Assembly: GCA_003963405.1 (NCBI GenBank)
Contig: RXIY01000007.1
Coordinates: 1-64,000, forward strand
Length of the DNA stretch: 64,000 nt
Source: Hyphomicrobiales bacterium
GTDB lineage: Bacteria; Pseudomonadota; Alphaproteobacteria; Rhizobiales; Beijerinckiaceae
Direction: 5' to 3'
Shown here: positions 7,128 to 14,990 of the stretch, in pieces
Numbering within the stretch: position 1 is the stretch's first letter
Layout of the letters: each line of letters starts with the position of its first letter
Notes under the pieces: generated by a model
What the model saw: the letters and a program-made list of their open reading frames with translations, nothing else
Database searches by the model: none
What the model was told of the DNA's origin: nothing
Position numbers and translations under genes: made by a program

Positions 7128-7841
7128 ATGATCGCAGAGGCTCAGGAACAGATTCGCCTGAACGAGGTAGGCAGCCTTGAACTGACGATGACGGCGACTA
7201 CCCCCTCCGTCGTCATCGTAGAGGCGAGATCCCTCATCCGGGAATGCATCGCGCTTAGCCTGCAGAAGAAACTGGCTCTGCCAGTTCTCGCTTATCCGAC
7301 CGTGCAGAGTTGGACACAGGACCCCGCGGGCTCTTCCGCCTGCATCGTGATTCTCAGTGGAATAGACAGAGAAATCGAGATCACGGGGTCTGATATTTCG
7401 CACGACGCGGAGCAAAAACCCGTTCCGCTCGTCATCCTCTCAGACAATTTCAACCTGGACCAGATGAGCCACGTCATTCGCAATGGGGCAAAAGGATATA
7501 TCCCAAGCAACACCCCTCTAGAGGTGGCGGCTCAAGCCATAAGGTTGGTTTTGTCTGGCGGCGTCTTCCTCCCAGCACAGGCCGCCAAGGAAATGTGGCA
7601 AAGCGCTCGCGCCGATCCGACCCGAAAAGACGCGAAACTGGATTTCACCGCCCGCGAAAACGAAGTGGTGAAAGCCTTGTTGAAGGGAAAATCCAACAAA
7701 GTAATCGCACATGAACTTGGCATGAGCGCAAGCAGCGTGAAGGTGCATATCCGTAACGTCATGCGCAAGCTGCAGGTTCGCAATCGCACTGAAGCGGTGG
7801 TCAAAATTGCTGACATCATCGCCCGGCCTGAGCGACAGTAA
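7128..7841 (+). CDS. LuxR/NarL-type regulator with degenerate receiver domain (copy 2)
   Basis: The product is 237 residues, starting after an AAAGGGGGATTAG ribosome-binding site. The receiver-like domain (about 25-150) begins VVIVEARSLIREC, with Glu in place of the usual acidic pair, and strand 3 reads CIVILSGIDRE, with no Asp at the phospho-acceptor position; the strand-5 lysine (NGAKGYIP) is kept. The GerE helix-turn-helix contains TARENEVVKALLKGKSNKVI and SSVKVHIRNVMRKL. It is very close to the protein at 7979-8668, which lies tail-to-tail with it, suggesting an inverted duplication. It probably binds DNA without phosphorylation. The dyad cluster at 6915-7010 may be its operator. Confidence 0.9.
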   Translation: MIAEAQEQIRLNEVGSLELTMTATTPSVVIVEARSLIRECIALSLQKKLALPVLAYPTVQSWTQDPAGSSACIVILSGIDREIEITGSDISHDAEQKPVPLVILSDNFNLDQMSHVIRNGAKGYIPSNTPLEVAAQAIRLVLSGGVFLPAQAAKEMWQSARADPTRKDAKLDFTARENEVVKALLKGKSNKVIAHELGMSASSVKVHIRNVMRKLQVRNRTEAVVKIADIIARPERQ

Positions 7842-7978
7842 AGAGGGCACAGCTTTCGCTAAGTCGGAGACGGCCCTTTTTTCAGATGGTTAGTTGGCAG
7901 CCCACGCAAACGAAACAAAGCTCTTGAAGCTAAACTATGCCAATGAAACTCGTTTACATCTTATGAGATAGCTCCCAG

Positions 7979-8668
7979 TTACGACATGATTTCGGCGAGC
8001 TTCAGGACTGCCTCGGTGCGGGTGTGCACGTTGAGCTTCCTCATTACATTGCTGACATGCACCTTCACGCTGCTCGCGCTCAAGCCGAGCTCATGGGCTA
8101 TAACCTTATTGGACATTCCTTTTAACAGCGCTTTTACCACCTCATTCTCACGTGCGGTGAAATTCGGCCCGCGCTGAGCTCGCGCCAATTCCGGCGAATT
8201 ACTCTCCCACATCTCCAAGGCTGCATCGGCTGGTATGAAAACGCCACCCACAAGGACAAGCTTGATCGCTCGCGCCACAATTTCTAGCGGCGTATCGCTC
8301 GGAATATAGCCTTTCGCTCCGCTGCGAAGAATATTGGCGACATTGTTCGGGCTCGTCTTGTTTGAAAAGACGATGACCGGGACCTCGAGGTCATCGGTGA
8401 ACAGGTCGGACAATACGAATGATTCTTTCGCATCAATATTGCCAAGCAATATGGCGCCGACCGGAACTGTCTGTCGGGCCTGCTCCCAGTTATCGATATC
8501 TGGAAACGTCAGCACGGGATGCCCCAGCTTTTCACGCAGGCACAAGGCCAAACAATCGCGAATGAAGGCCCTCGTTTCGATTATGACGATGGTCGGAAGG
8601 AGGACCTCGACGGTCGAATCGGCGGGAAGGGTTTCGCCGAAGTAATCACCTCGAATTTGTCTGGCCAC
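7979..8668 (-). CDS. LuxR/NarL-type regulator with degenerate receiver domain (copy 3)
   Basis: The product is 229 residues with a GTG start at 8668, supported by AGAGGA four bases upstream. The receiver-like domain begins IVIIETRAFIRDC and strand 3 reads GAILLGNID, with no Asp at the expected place; the strand-5 lysine is present (SGAKGYIP). The helix-turn-helix is nearly identical to copy 2 (ENEVVKALLKG.SNKVIAHEL), so recognition of the same DNA sites is likely. It is convergent with copy 2 and followed upstream on the same strand by the INPxVLAP gene at 8813. No cognate histidine kinase gene is present in the window. Confidence 0.9.
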   Translation of the reverse strand: MARQIRGDYFGETLPADSTVEVLLPTIVIIETRAFIRDCLALCLREKLGHPVLTFPDIDNWEQARQTVPVGAILLGNIDAKESFVLSDLFTDDLEVPVIVFSNKTSPNNVANILRSGAKGYIPSDTPLEIVARAIKLVLVGGVFIPADAALEMWESNSPELARAQRGPNFTARENEVVKALLKGMSNKVIAHELGLSASSVKVHVSNVMRKLNVHTRTEAVLKLAEIMS

Positions 8669-8812
8669 GGAATCCTCTCGGAATCGCCTGAAATGATTGA
8701 CCTGAAACTAAACGAGACGATCACGCCATTCACTTTGTCAGAATGTCGCAGAATCTTGGTTCCCTCGCGCGTCCTGAGCAACGCACTCGAACTCTCACCG
8801 CGACGCTCCCAG

Positions 8813-9061
8813 TTAGAGGTCGATTTCCCAGGGCCAGTCGAACGGAGATCTCTCGTCCTCGGAGAGCCTCTTTGGTGCGACGCTGGAACGCCTCTGTTTG
8901 GCGTTTTGGAAACCGCCTTGCTGAGATGTGACCTTGATCTCTCCCCTGGGAAGCACGAACCGAGCGGCAGGCGCAAGCACAACCGGGTTTATCACTTGTT
9001 GCGCGGAAGCGACACCGGCATACAACGCGCCACAAGCTAAGCAGAAAACTCCTATCCGCAT
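8813..9061 (-). CDS. small exported protein, INPxVLAP family, copy B
   Basis: The product is 82 residues. The ATG at 9061 starts a signal peptide (MRIGVFCLACGALYAGVASA) cleaved before QQ; the frame opens further upstream but without a leader. The mature N-terminus is QQVINPVVLAPAARFVLPRG, the motif shared with copies at 1200 and 9699. The basic, Ser/Gln-rich tail ends FDWPWEIDL, and WPW(E/D) near the C-terminus is shared with copy C. There are no cysteines after the leader. It has about 62 mature residues and no known domain. Conservation of the N-terminal motif and the aromatic tail suggests two short interaction sites. Confidence 0.65.
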   Translation of the reverse strand: MRIGVFCLACGALYAGVASAQQVINPVVLAPAARFVLPRGEIKVTSQQGGFQNAKQRRSSVAPKRLSEDERSPFDWPWEIDL

Positions 9062-9268
9062 CGGCTGCCCCACATCCTGACTGCAAGGCGTCCGCAATAG
9101 CACGACAGCTCCATAGAAACCAGAGCCTCAGCCTCTGCTGCCGTCTCTCGCCGCGCTCAAGCATCAGCGTAGCCGTTCGTCGGCGGGCCCAGCCGTGCTC
9201 GCCAACTGACGAAACAGCTCCTCCAAAGCCCCAGCAGGGCCGGTCCACCGGCGTCCGCTCGTCGTGCC

Positions 9269-9667
9269 CTACCCGCTCATGTTCCGCAAAATGCCCTTCA
9301 ATCGTTCGACAATCGTCGTCGGTTCTCTCCGACTTTGACGACGACGACGCCTTTTTTCACTCGGCTGACGATGCGGCGAAGGAGCAAGCTGCTCCCACTT
9401 ATTAGAAGGTCTGTCATCCAGCCTTTTGTTCGAAATTTCCGGAGGAAGCGGGGGCGGCGTCGAATGCCCCTGATCCAATAGATCGGCGTGTCCGAGATCC
9501 AGGATGTCGCCATGTGCTGCTTGAGATTGAATGAGTTTATACATCAGAAAGAATAGCAAGGCGCCAATTGGACCACCGATATATGCCTGAGGTCCATTGC
9601 CGAGCAGTTGCGCGGCAATGTCTACGCCGAAAAGAACCGTGATGAAGGCTCCGACATAAAACAGCAT
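9269..9667 (-). CDS. small inner-membrane protein, unknown function
   Basis: The product is 132 residues from the ATG at 9667. Two hydrophobic segments are seen, at about residues 1-23 (MLFYVGAFITVLFGVDIAAQ) and 31-45 (IGGPIGALLFFLMYKL), followed by a charged cytoplasmic-type tail with a proline patch and an arginine cluster (EKRRRRRQSRRE). It lies between two INPxVLAP genes on the same strand, so it may be co-expressed with them. No family is recognised. Confidence 0.55.
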   Translation of the reverse strand: MLFYVGAFITVLFGVDIAAQLLGNGPQAYIGGPIGALLFFLMYKLIQSQAAHGDILDLGHADLLDQGHSTPPPLPPEISNKRLDDRPSNKWEQLAPSPHRQPSEKRRRRRQSRREPTTIVERLKGILRNMSG

Positions 9668-9698
9668 GACTGCGCCAGATTAAACGTAACTTCGCTTG

Positions 9699-9959
9699 TT
9701 AATCCCAAGGCCAAAAGGGTCCCTCGCCATCTGCGATGGGAGGCCTGGGGGGAGCGGGCCTCACACGTCGCAGTTTCCCCGATCGGGGTGCGCCCCGCAT
9801 CACGCCATGCGGAACCGCGCGCTGTGGAGGCTCACTGACCACCTCTCCCCTGGGCAAGGCCTGGCGCGCCGCAGGAGCCAGAACATTCGGGTTTATCTCC
9901 TGCGCAAGAGCGCCCGCCACGCAGCTCGTGAAAATCAGACAAACAACCAAAATCCGCAT
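9699..9959 (-). CDS. small exported protein, INPxVLAP family, copy C
   Basis: The product is 86 residues with a signal peptide (MRILVVCLIFTSCVAGALA) cleaved before QEINP. The mature protein starts QEINPNVLAPAARQALPRGE, matching copies A and B, and ends PFWPWD, like copy B. The middle is rich in Arg and Pro. Placing the family motif exactly at the mature N-terminus in copies B and C suggests a conserved N-terminal tag for binding or sorting. It ends 31 nt before the membrane-protein gene at 9269-9667. Function unknown. Confidence 0.65.
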   Translation of the reverse strand: MRILVVCLIFTSCVAGALAQEINPNVLAPAARQALPRGEVVSEPPQRAVPHGVMRGAPRSGKLRRVRPAPPRPPIADGEGPFWPWD

Positions 9960-10069
9960 GAGCCCGCCAGTCTTGAGGTTTCCTACGCAAGGGATAGCAC
10001 AGGCTGTAGAGATAAACTACAGCCGCAGTCGCAAGCCCCTCTCTCCAGAGCAGGCGAGCAGCGGCGCCA

Positions 10070-12481
10070 TCAACCTCCGCCGCTATTCACGGGCGTGTAA
10101 AGAAACGGCCGGCGAAACATGCCGCCCATGTGATGCGTATTGTGGCAACGTAGCGCGATCGTATTGTCGCCTGCGTTCAGTTCGTTAATGAGCGGCACGT
10201 CCCACTCGAAGCGGTAATCGTTCACCCACCATGGCTCGACCTGCTGACGTTTCGCAACCTCTGCGCCATTGATGAAAAGCTCACATGCGTTGAACAGGCC
10301 GGGAAAAAGGATATGCGGATTGGCGACGGCCTGCCGTGCAGAAAGACGAATCTGAGTACGGTACCAGATGTCGCCCGTGAAGCTCTGTTGGTCAGGATGC
10401 CGTATCCCTTGCGCCTGCACATAAAGGTCGGTTCGGATCATCTCCCACTCGGTCGGAGGGTAATCTTTCAACTTTTCCAGGTCATAGTCCTGACGATGCG
10501 CGCGCCAATATGACAGATCGACAGGGTCGCTCAGAAACCCGCGGTCCTTGCCTGTTCGATCTGGGTCCCGGTGGAAGCTCCACTCCAGAGGTAACGGCGC
10601 AAGAATGCGCCCTTTTTCGCCATTCGTCCAGGAAAGCAATTCCTGATAATGCTGGACCTCACCGCTCCAAAATGCAGTTCCCGATTCGAGCCGGGAGGCA
10701 GTGAACGCCTTGTTCATTTCCGTGAGCGCATCCCGCGCCCGAAGCCCCTCCTGACCTGCAGCAACGGCCTTCTGGAAGTCTAAATCGCTCGCGGCGGCTT
10801 TCACCATCTCCGCATATTTCCTCATTGTCTCGTATCCAAGACGAACGAAACGCAGCCGCTCTACATAAAGCTCTCCGTTTTTGGAGAGGGGCTGTTTCTG
10901 GACCGCTTTCTCCGCTTCTTGAAGAAAGGGGCCAAGGCGCTCTACAAGCTCCGGCGTGTAGATCGCGGGAGCAACAAAATACTCGTGTTCGGTGACGATG
11001 GTTTTTTCCCAGGCGTCGAAAATCTCGGACCAGTAAGCCCGCATCGGCTCCCGCGCCGGCCCGAAAAATCGCGCGTAGAAATCTTCAAGCAATTCGTGAA
11101 CGTCGGCGTCCGGATTCCACATCAGACGCGCACGCAAGTAAAGATTGGTGAACGTGGTCGCGAGAGCCATCCGGCTTTCCGTTGCTATTCCGAGCACGCC
11201 CGCGTCGCGATACGCCTTTACATCCTCCTCAAACGCCTGATGGCTTGGGTTTGGAAGATCCCGCCAGACGAGCATCGATTGATCATAATCATAAATTGTC
11301 AGACGACCATGCGTTATATCGGCCCATTTTTTAAGTATGCCGAGATATTCCTGCTTTGGAGGAGAGCGTGGGTCTTGTACGGAATGGATCGGATCGATGT
11401 CGATCGGCGCCAGCATTCCATATAGCGCCGGCTCCAGCATGATAGTGCGTACTGGAGGCAGGAACATATTCGAATAAGCGAGAAATCCGATCTTTGATCG
11501 GCTTTCCGGATGGCTCTCACGGAGGCGCCGGGCGACGCCATTGAGAAGCGCGAGCATTGCGTCGCTGACGGAAGGCCGAAGAGAATACTTGTCCCATTGC
11601 AGCTTGTTGAGTTCGGCGTCGCTCGCGGCCGTAGCGGTATACAGCCCATCCTCCATACTGAGGGAGAAGTCTTTGCCAGCCGCGTACAGCTTCTCGGTCG
11701 CCTTCGCGACATGGTCGGCTGTATTGGAATCAGTCAGGGGAATCTCGAAGACGCTCTTTCCAAGTCCTGCTGTGTACTGGCCGAGAGCGTGGCCCGCAGG
11801 CGGCACGTTTGCGTTGTTGTCCACCATCATATTGCGAAGCTGGAAGTCCGTTACTCCGCTGGATTCTCCCAACCACGACACCCAGAAGGAACGCAACTCG
11901 AAGGGAGGCGCGTAGAAGATTTTCAGATTGTCGACTACGAGCCTTGTTTCCTGCGGCACGCATTCCCCAAACTGTCCGGGCATGAACCACCGGACCCCCC
12001 AGGCGCGCAGGAGCTCGGCGACAGCGAAGTAATGGCTTTCATCGTTGGCGCCGGCGAGAAATATTTTATTGCCATCCCTTAGCATTCCGATCCCATCCGC
12101 CCTGATATGAGGATCGGATTTGACGACGGCCGCGAGCTTCGCCTTGAAAGATGCGTTGTTTTCCACGGCTGCCTGTCCAACGATCAGTAATGGACGTGCG
12201 CTCGCAAGAGCCTTCTCGATCGACTCGGGCGTATTGACGATCGGCAAGGCGACGCCCGTCATCAGCGCGATGTATTTCTGCAAATCGTTAACGGCCTGGG
12301 ATTCGAAGCGCCCGGCTTTTGGCGAAGCGATGATCGCGGTGGCGCTCTTCCCGCTATCGACGATATTAAGCGGCTGAGAGCCGCGCAATCCAGCCGTCGC
12401 CCCAAGCGCCTCATGCGTCGGACCGCCTGTGATCGCAAGAGCGGTGATGAATAGAAACGCAATGATCCGCCCAATCAGCAT
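10070..12481 (-). CDS. exported DUF4838 glycosidase-like protein
   Basis: The product is 803 residues. The ATG at 12481 is chosen for its strong AGGAGG site and because it begins the signal peptide MLIGRIIAFLFITALAI. Residues about 40-170 look like the alpha-glucuronidase/hexosaminidase N-terminal domain (NDLQKYIALMTGVALPIV, LLIVGQ). The middle (about 190-600) resembles DUF4838 (FELRSFWVSWLGES, VRWFMPGQFGECVP), and the last 130 residues look like a beta-sandwich carbohydrate-binding module (FPGLFNACELFINGAEVAKR, WVNDYRFEWDV). DUF4838 proteins are thought to act on polysaccharides, but the reaction is unproven. It is monocistronic as far as can be seen. Export and domain order fit a periplasmic or surface glycan-processing role. 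Confidence 0.78.
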   Translation of the reverse strand: MLIGRIIAFLFITALAITGGPTHEALGATAGLRGSQPLNIVDSGKSATAIIASPKAGRFESQAVNDLQKYIALMTGVALPIVNTPESIEKALASARPLLIVGQAAVENNASFKAKLAAVVKSDPHIRADGIGMLRDGNKIFLAGANDESHYFAVAELLRAWGVRWFMPGQFGECVPQETRLVVDNLKIFYAPPFELRSFWVSWLGESSGVTDFQLRNMMVDNNANVPPAGHALGQYTAGLGKSVFEIPLTDSNTADHVAKATEKLYAAGKDFSLSMEDGLYTATAASDAELNKLQWDKYSLRPSVSDAMLALLNGVARRLRESHPESRSKIGFLAYSNMFLPPVRTIMLEPALYGMLAPIDIDPIHSVQDPRSPPKQEYLGILKKWADITHGRLTIYDYDQSMLVWRDLPNPSHQAFEEDVKAYRDAGVLGIATESRMALATTFTNLYLRARLMWNPDADVHELLEDFYARFFGPAREPMRAYWSEIFDAWEKTIVTEHEYFVAPAIYTPELVERLGPFLQEAEKAVQKQPLSKNGELYVERLRFVRLGYETMRKYAEMVKAAASDLDFQKAVAAGQEGLRARDALTEMNKAFTASRLESGTAFWSGEVQHYQELLSWTNGEKGRILAPLPLEWSFHRDPDRTGKDRGFLSDPVDLSYWRAHRQDYDLEKLKDYPPTEWEMIRTDLYVQAQGIRHPDQQSFTGDIWYRTQIRLSARQAVANPHILFPGLFNACELFINGAEVAKRQQVEPWWVNDYRFEWDVPLINELNAGDNTIALRCHNTHHMGGMFRRPFLYTPVNSGGG

Positions 12482-12705
12482 GGGAAATCCTCCTGAAAGC
12501 GAACGATCTGGCAAAGGTGAAATACGGACGCCTTCGCTGCGGGCGTCTCTCCGGCTCCGTTGCATCCGTCTGTCTAAACGTGAAAAATAGGAAGGCCTCC
12601 TAAAGTGTAGATTTTGAGGCGTCTGATTATCTGAGAGACTGCGTCATTGGTTGATTGATCGGAGTCTTAGCTGAGACTGAGCACGGCGCGATCCGGGGGA
12701 GGAGA

Positions 12706-12999
12706 ATGAGAAGCATCAAGGCCGCGATGCTCGCGGCGGCAATAACGTCTGCGGCGAACGCAGGCGAGATTTCGTGCAACTCGATCAGTGGCGAACTCAA
12801 CCGCTGCGCTCTGCCGGACGCCAACAAAATGAAGGTGAAACTCAAGCTAGACCGTGAAGGCGCCTGCCAAAAGGGCGATACCTGGGGCGTCGACAGCGAG
12901 GGGGTTTGGGTCGACATGGGGTGCCGGGCGGTTTTTACCTACAAGGACCCCCATGCCCGCCCTTGGTGGCGGAGCTTGCTGGCGAAGCCGGGTCGATGA
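12706..12999 (+). CDS. exported DUF3011 protein
   Basis: The product is 97 residues. The ATG at 12706 follows GGGGGAGGAGA, a strong ribosome-binding site. A signal peptide MRSIKAAMLAAAITSAANA precedes GEISCNSISGELNRCALPD, then a WGVDSEGVWVDMGCRAVF segment. Alternating Cys residues and the WG.D..G.WVD.GCRA.F block match DUF3011, a small secreted family of unknown function with repeats of this type. Only one full repeat is present. It converges with the polysaccharide-export gene at 13053. Confidence 0.75.
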   Translation: MRSIKAAMLAAAITSAANAGEISCNSISGELNRCALPDANKMKVKLKLDREGACQKGDTWGVDSEGVWVDMGCRAVFTYKDPHARPWWRSLLAKPGR

Positions 13000-13052
13000 C
13001 AGGCCGGCGCGCCGGCTCGGGACTGGGACCGAAATTCTTCGAGCCGGTTCGC

Positions 13053-13793
13053 CTACTTTACTGCGCGAACGCCATAACCGGCGATCGGCGCTCCCTTCAC
13101 AAAAAGCGACAGACCCACCTTGGCGGCATTTTCCCCCACCACGATCAGGTCTCCAGGAGCGACCTCCGGATCCTCAGCCTGGCCACCGCGGATTGCCCCG
13201 AGATCGTAGGAGATCTTTCTCCGGGAGCCATCCACGAGCCTGAAGACCGTCACACTGTCGGATGCGGCATCGCGGTCCACGCCCCCCGCCTTGGCGATCG
13301 CCTGTTCGAGTGTGTCCCGCCCACGCAACGGAAAGACCCCGGGATTCGCCACCGCGCCTTCGACTGTCACACGTTGGCTGTTGAATTCCTTCACGATTAC
13401 GTTCACCTGCGGAGAACGCATATATCCCGCGTCGAGGCGCCTCTGGATGTCGCGTTCCAGTTCGGCTGTGCTCTTGCCAGCTGCCGGCACTCCCCCAAGC
13501 AATGGCAGGTTGATGACGCCATCTTCAGAGACGGGGACGGATTTCGAAAGGTCCGGAGCCTTGAAAACATTGATTTCGAGGACATCCATGGGCCCAATCA
13601 GATAACTCGGGCCAGCTCTTGTCGAGGCGGCGTATTTGTTTTCCACTCTCGCGGCGGCGGCCTCCGGCTGCTCGGGCGCGGCCATGGTCGCTCCGTCGCC
13701 TGGCACCCCGTTGCAGCCTCCCAAACCCGATATGAAAACGCCTGAAAGCACGATGGCCCCCACGGCTTTGGCAAGCTGCGCGAAAAGCGGCAT
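13053..13793 (-). CDS. Wza-like polysaccharide export lipoprotein
   Basis: The product is 246 residues. The ATG at 13793 starts a lipoprotein signal with lipobox LGGC (Cys27); an upstream in-frame TTG at 13832 is less likely. The Poly_export domain starts at YLIGPMDVLEINVFKAPDLS and an SLBB domain follows at RVTVEGAVANPGVFPL with TLEQAIAKAGGV. OPX proteins form the outer-membrane exit pore for capsule or exopolysaccharide in Wzx/Wzy or ABC pathways. No wzc, glycosyltransferase or polymerase gene lies beside it, so it is an orphan here and must work with genes elsewhere. Confidence 0.88.
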   Translation of the reverse strand: MPLFAQLAKAVGAIVLSGVFISGLGGCNGVPGDGATMAAPEQPEAAAARVENKYAASTRAGPSYLIGPMDVLEINVFKAPDLSKSVPVSEDGVINLPLLGGVPAAGKSTAELERDIQRRLDAGYMRSPQVNVIVKEFNSQRVTVEGAVANPGVFPLRGRDTLEQAIAKAGGVDRDAASDSVTVFRLVDGSRRKISYDLGAIRGGQAEDPEVAPGDLIVVGENAAKVGLSLFVKGAPIAGYGVRAVK

Positions 13794-13940
13794 TTTCAAA
13801 CCACCGATCTGAACCAACGAACCATCAGGCAATACTCCTCATACCGGAAATTTGAAAGCGACAGCTTGAGAGGAGCCTCTGCGTCGCCGCGCCCTGGCCT
13901 TGGCAACGGCTTTTGATTCGTTTGGTTTTTTTGATTTCAA

Positions 13941-14017
13941 TGGCGCGCCCGAAAGGATTCGAACCTCTGACCCCCAGATTCGTAGTCTGGTGCTCTATCC
14001 AGCTGAGCTACGGGCGC
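13941..14017 (-). tRNA. tRNA-Arg (anticodon ACG)
   Basis: Read on the minus strand, the 5' end GCGCCCG (14017-14011) pairs with CGGGCGC before the discriminator G and an encoded CCA (13943-13941). The D arm GCTCAGCTGGATAGAGC, the anticodon stem CCAGA/TCTGG around loop CTACGAA, and the T loop GTTCGAA are all present. The anticodon at loop positions 3-5 is ACG, to be modified to ICG for CGN arginine codons. Length is 77 nt. Confidence 0.96.
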
Positions 14018-14177
14018 CCGCCGCTGCGCTGAAGGGGCCCGCTTGGGGCCGCTGCGCTGCGGATGGCCACCGTTTAGCGACAAGCGAGGCGAATGGCAAG
14101 GCCGTTATTTTTGGCCGCTCGCGCCTTGCGCGGCCTTCGCGAGCCTTTAAGTAAAATGCTGCCAGACAGGATTTGCG

Positions 14178-14945
14178 ATGGAAACTTTCGTCTCGAACGG
14201 CGTCGAGATTGCCTATTCGGATTTCGAGCCCCTTAGCGAAGACCGGCGGGAGCCGATTGTTCTCATTCACGGTTTCGCCTCGACTCATGCCGTCAACTGG
14301 CTCTTTACCCAATGGGTCAAGACGCTGACGGAAGACGGTCGCCGCGTGATCGCCTTCGACAATCGTGGTCACGGTCGCTCACAAAAGCTCTACGACCCGG
14401 CGCAGTATGCGCTCGATCTGATGGCGCAGGACGCCGCCAATCTTCTCGACCACCTTTCGATCGCCCGAGCCGACGTCATGGGCTACTCGCTGGGAGGCCG
14501 AATCGGAACCGTGCTGACTCTCGCCCGGCCGGAACGGGTGCGCTCGCTGATTCTCGGCGGGATAGGCCAATATCTTGTGCAGGAGGCCGGACTTCCCGGC
14601 GGTCTCGCGGAGGCGATGGAGGCCGAGCGAATCGAGGATGTCGACAATTCGATGCTCAAGATTTTCCGTGGCTTCGCCGAGTCGACGCGTAGCGATCTCA
14701 GGGCGCTCGCGGCTTGCGTGCGGGGCGCGCGCAAGGCCATCGACCCCGCCCTCCTCGCCGGAATCGAGTGTCCTGTGCTGATCTGCGTCGGCACGCGGGA
14801 CGACGTCGCCGGCGATCCCTCCCCGCTCGAGCCCCTGTTTCGCAATGCGCGGATCGTCGATATCCCCGGCCGCGACCACAACAGGGCCGTCGGGGACCGC
14901 ATCTATAAGCAGGCGGCGCTCGAATTCCTCGCAGAACGGCCCTGA
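14178..14945 (+). CDS. alpha/beta-hydrolase
   Basis: The product is 255 residues. The oxyanion strand reads IVLIHGFAST, the nucleophile elbow is GYSLGG (Ser about residue 102), the acid region is CVGTRDDVAG and the catalytic His lies in IPGRDHNRAV. FDNRGHGRS is the usual block after strand 4. This is a cytoplasmic single-domain hydrolase of the esterase/lactonase type; its substrate cannot be told. It lies 45 nt upstream of cysE on the same strand and is probably co-transcribed with it. Confidence 0.88.
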   Translation: METFVSNGVEIAYSDFEPLSEDRREPIVLIHGFASTHAVNWLFTQWVKTLTEDGRRVIAFDNRGHGRSQKLYDPAQYALDLMAQDAANLLDHLSIARADVMGYSLGGRIGTVLTLARPERVRSLILGGIGQYLVQEAGLPGGLAEAMEAERIEDVDNSMLKIFRGFAESTRSDLRALAACVRGARKAIDPALLAGIECPVLICVGTRDDVAGDPSPLEPLFRNARIVDIPGRDHNRAVGDRIYKQAALEFLAERP

Positions 14946-14990
14946 TGCGCGAACGTGGCAGAAACGCTATATAGCCGCCGCAGGAGAAGC

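Noticed and set aside
8519-9040. 173-codon plus-strand frame opposite the regulator and the INPxVLAP gene
   Set aside because: It overlaps two better supported genes and has no ribosome-binding site or leader.
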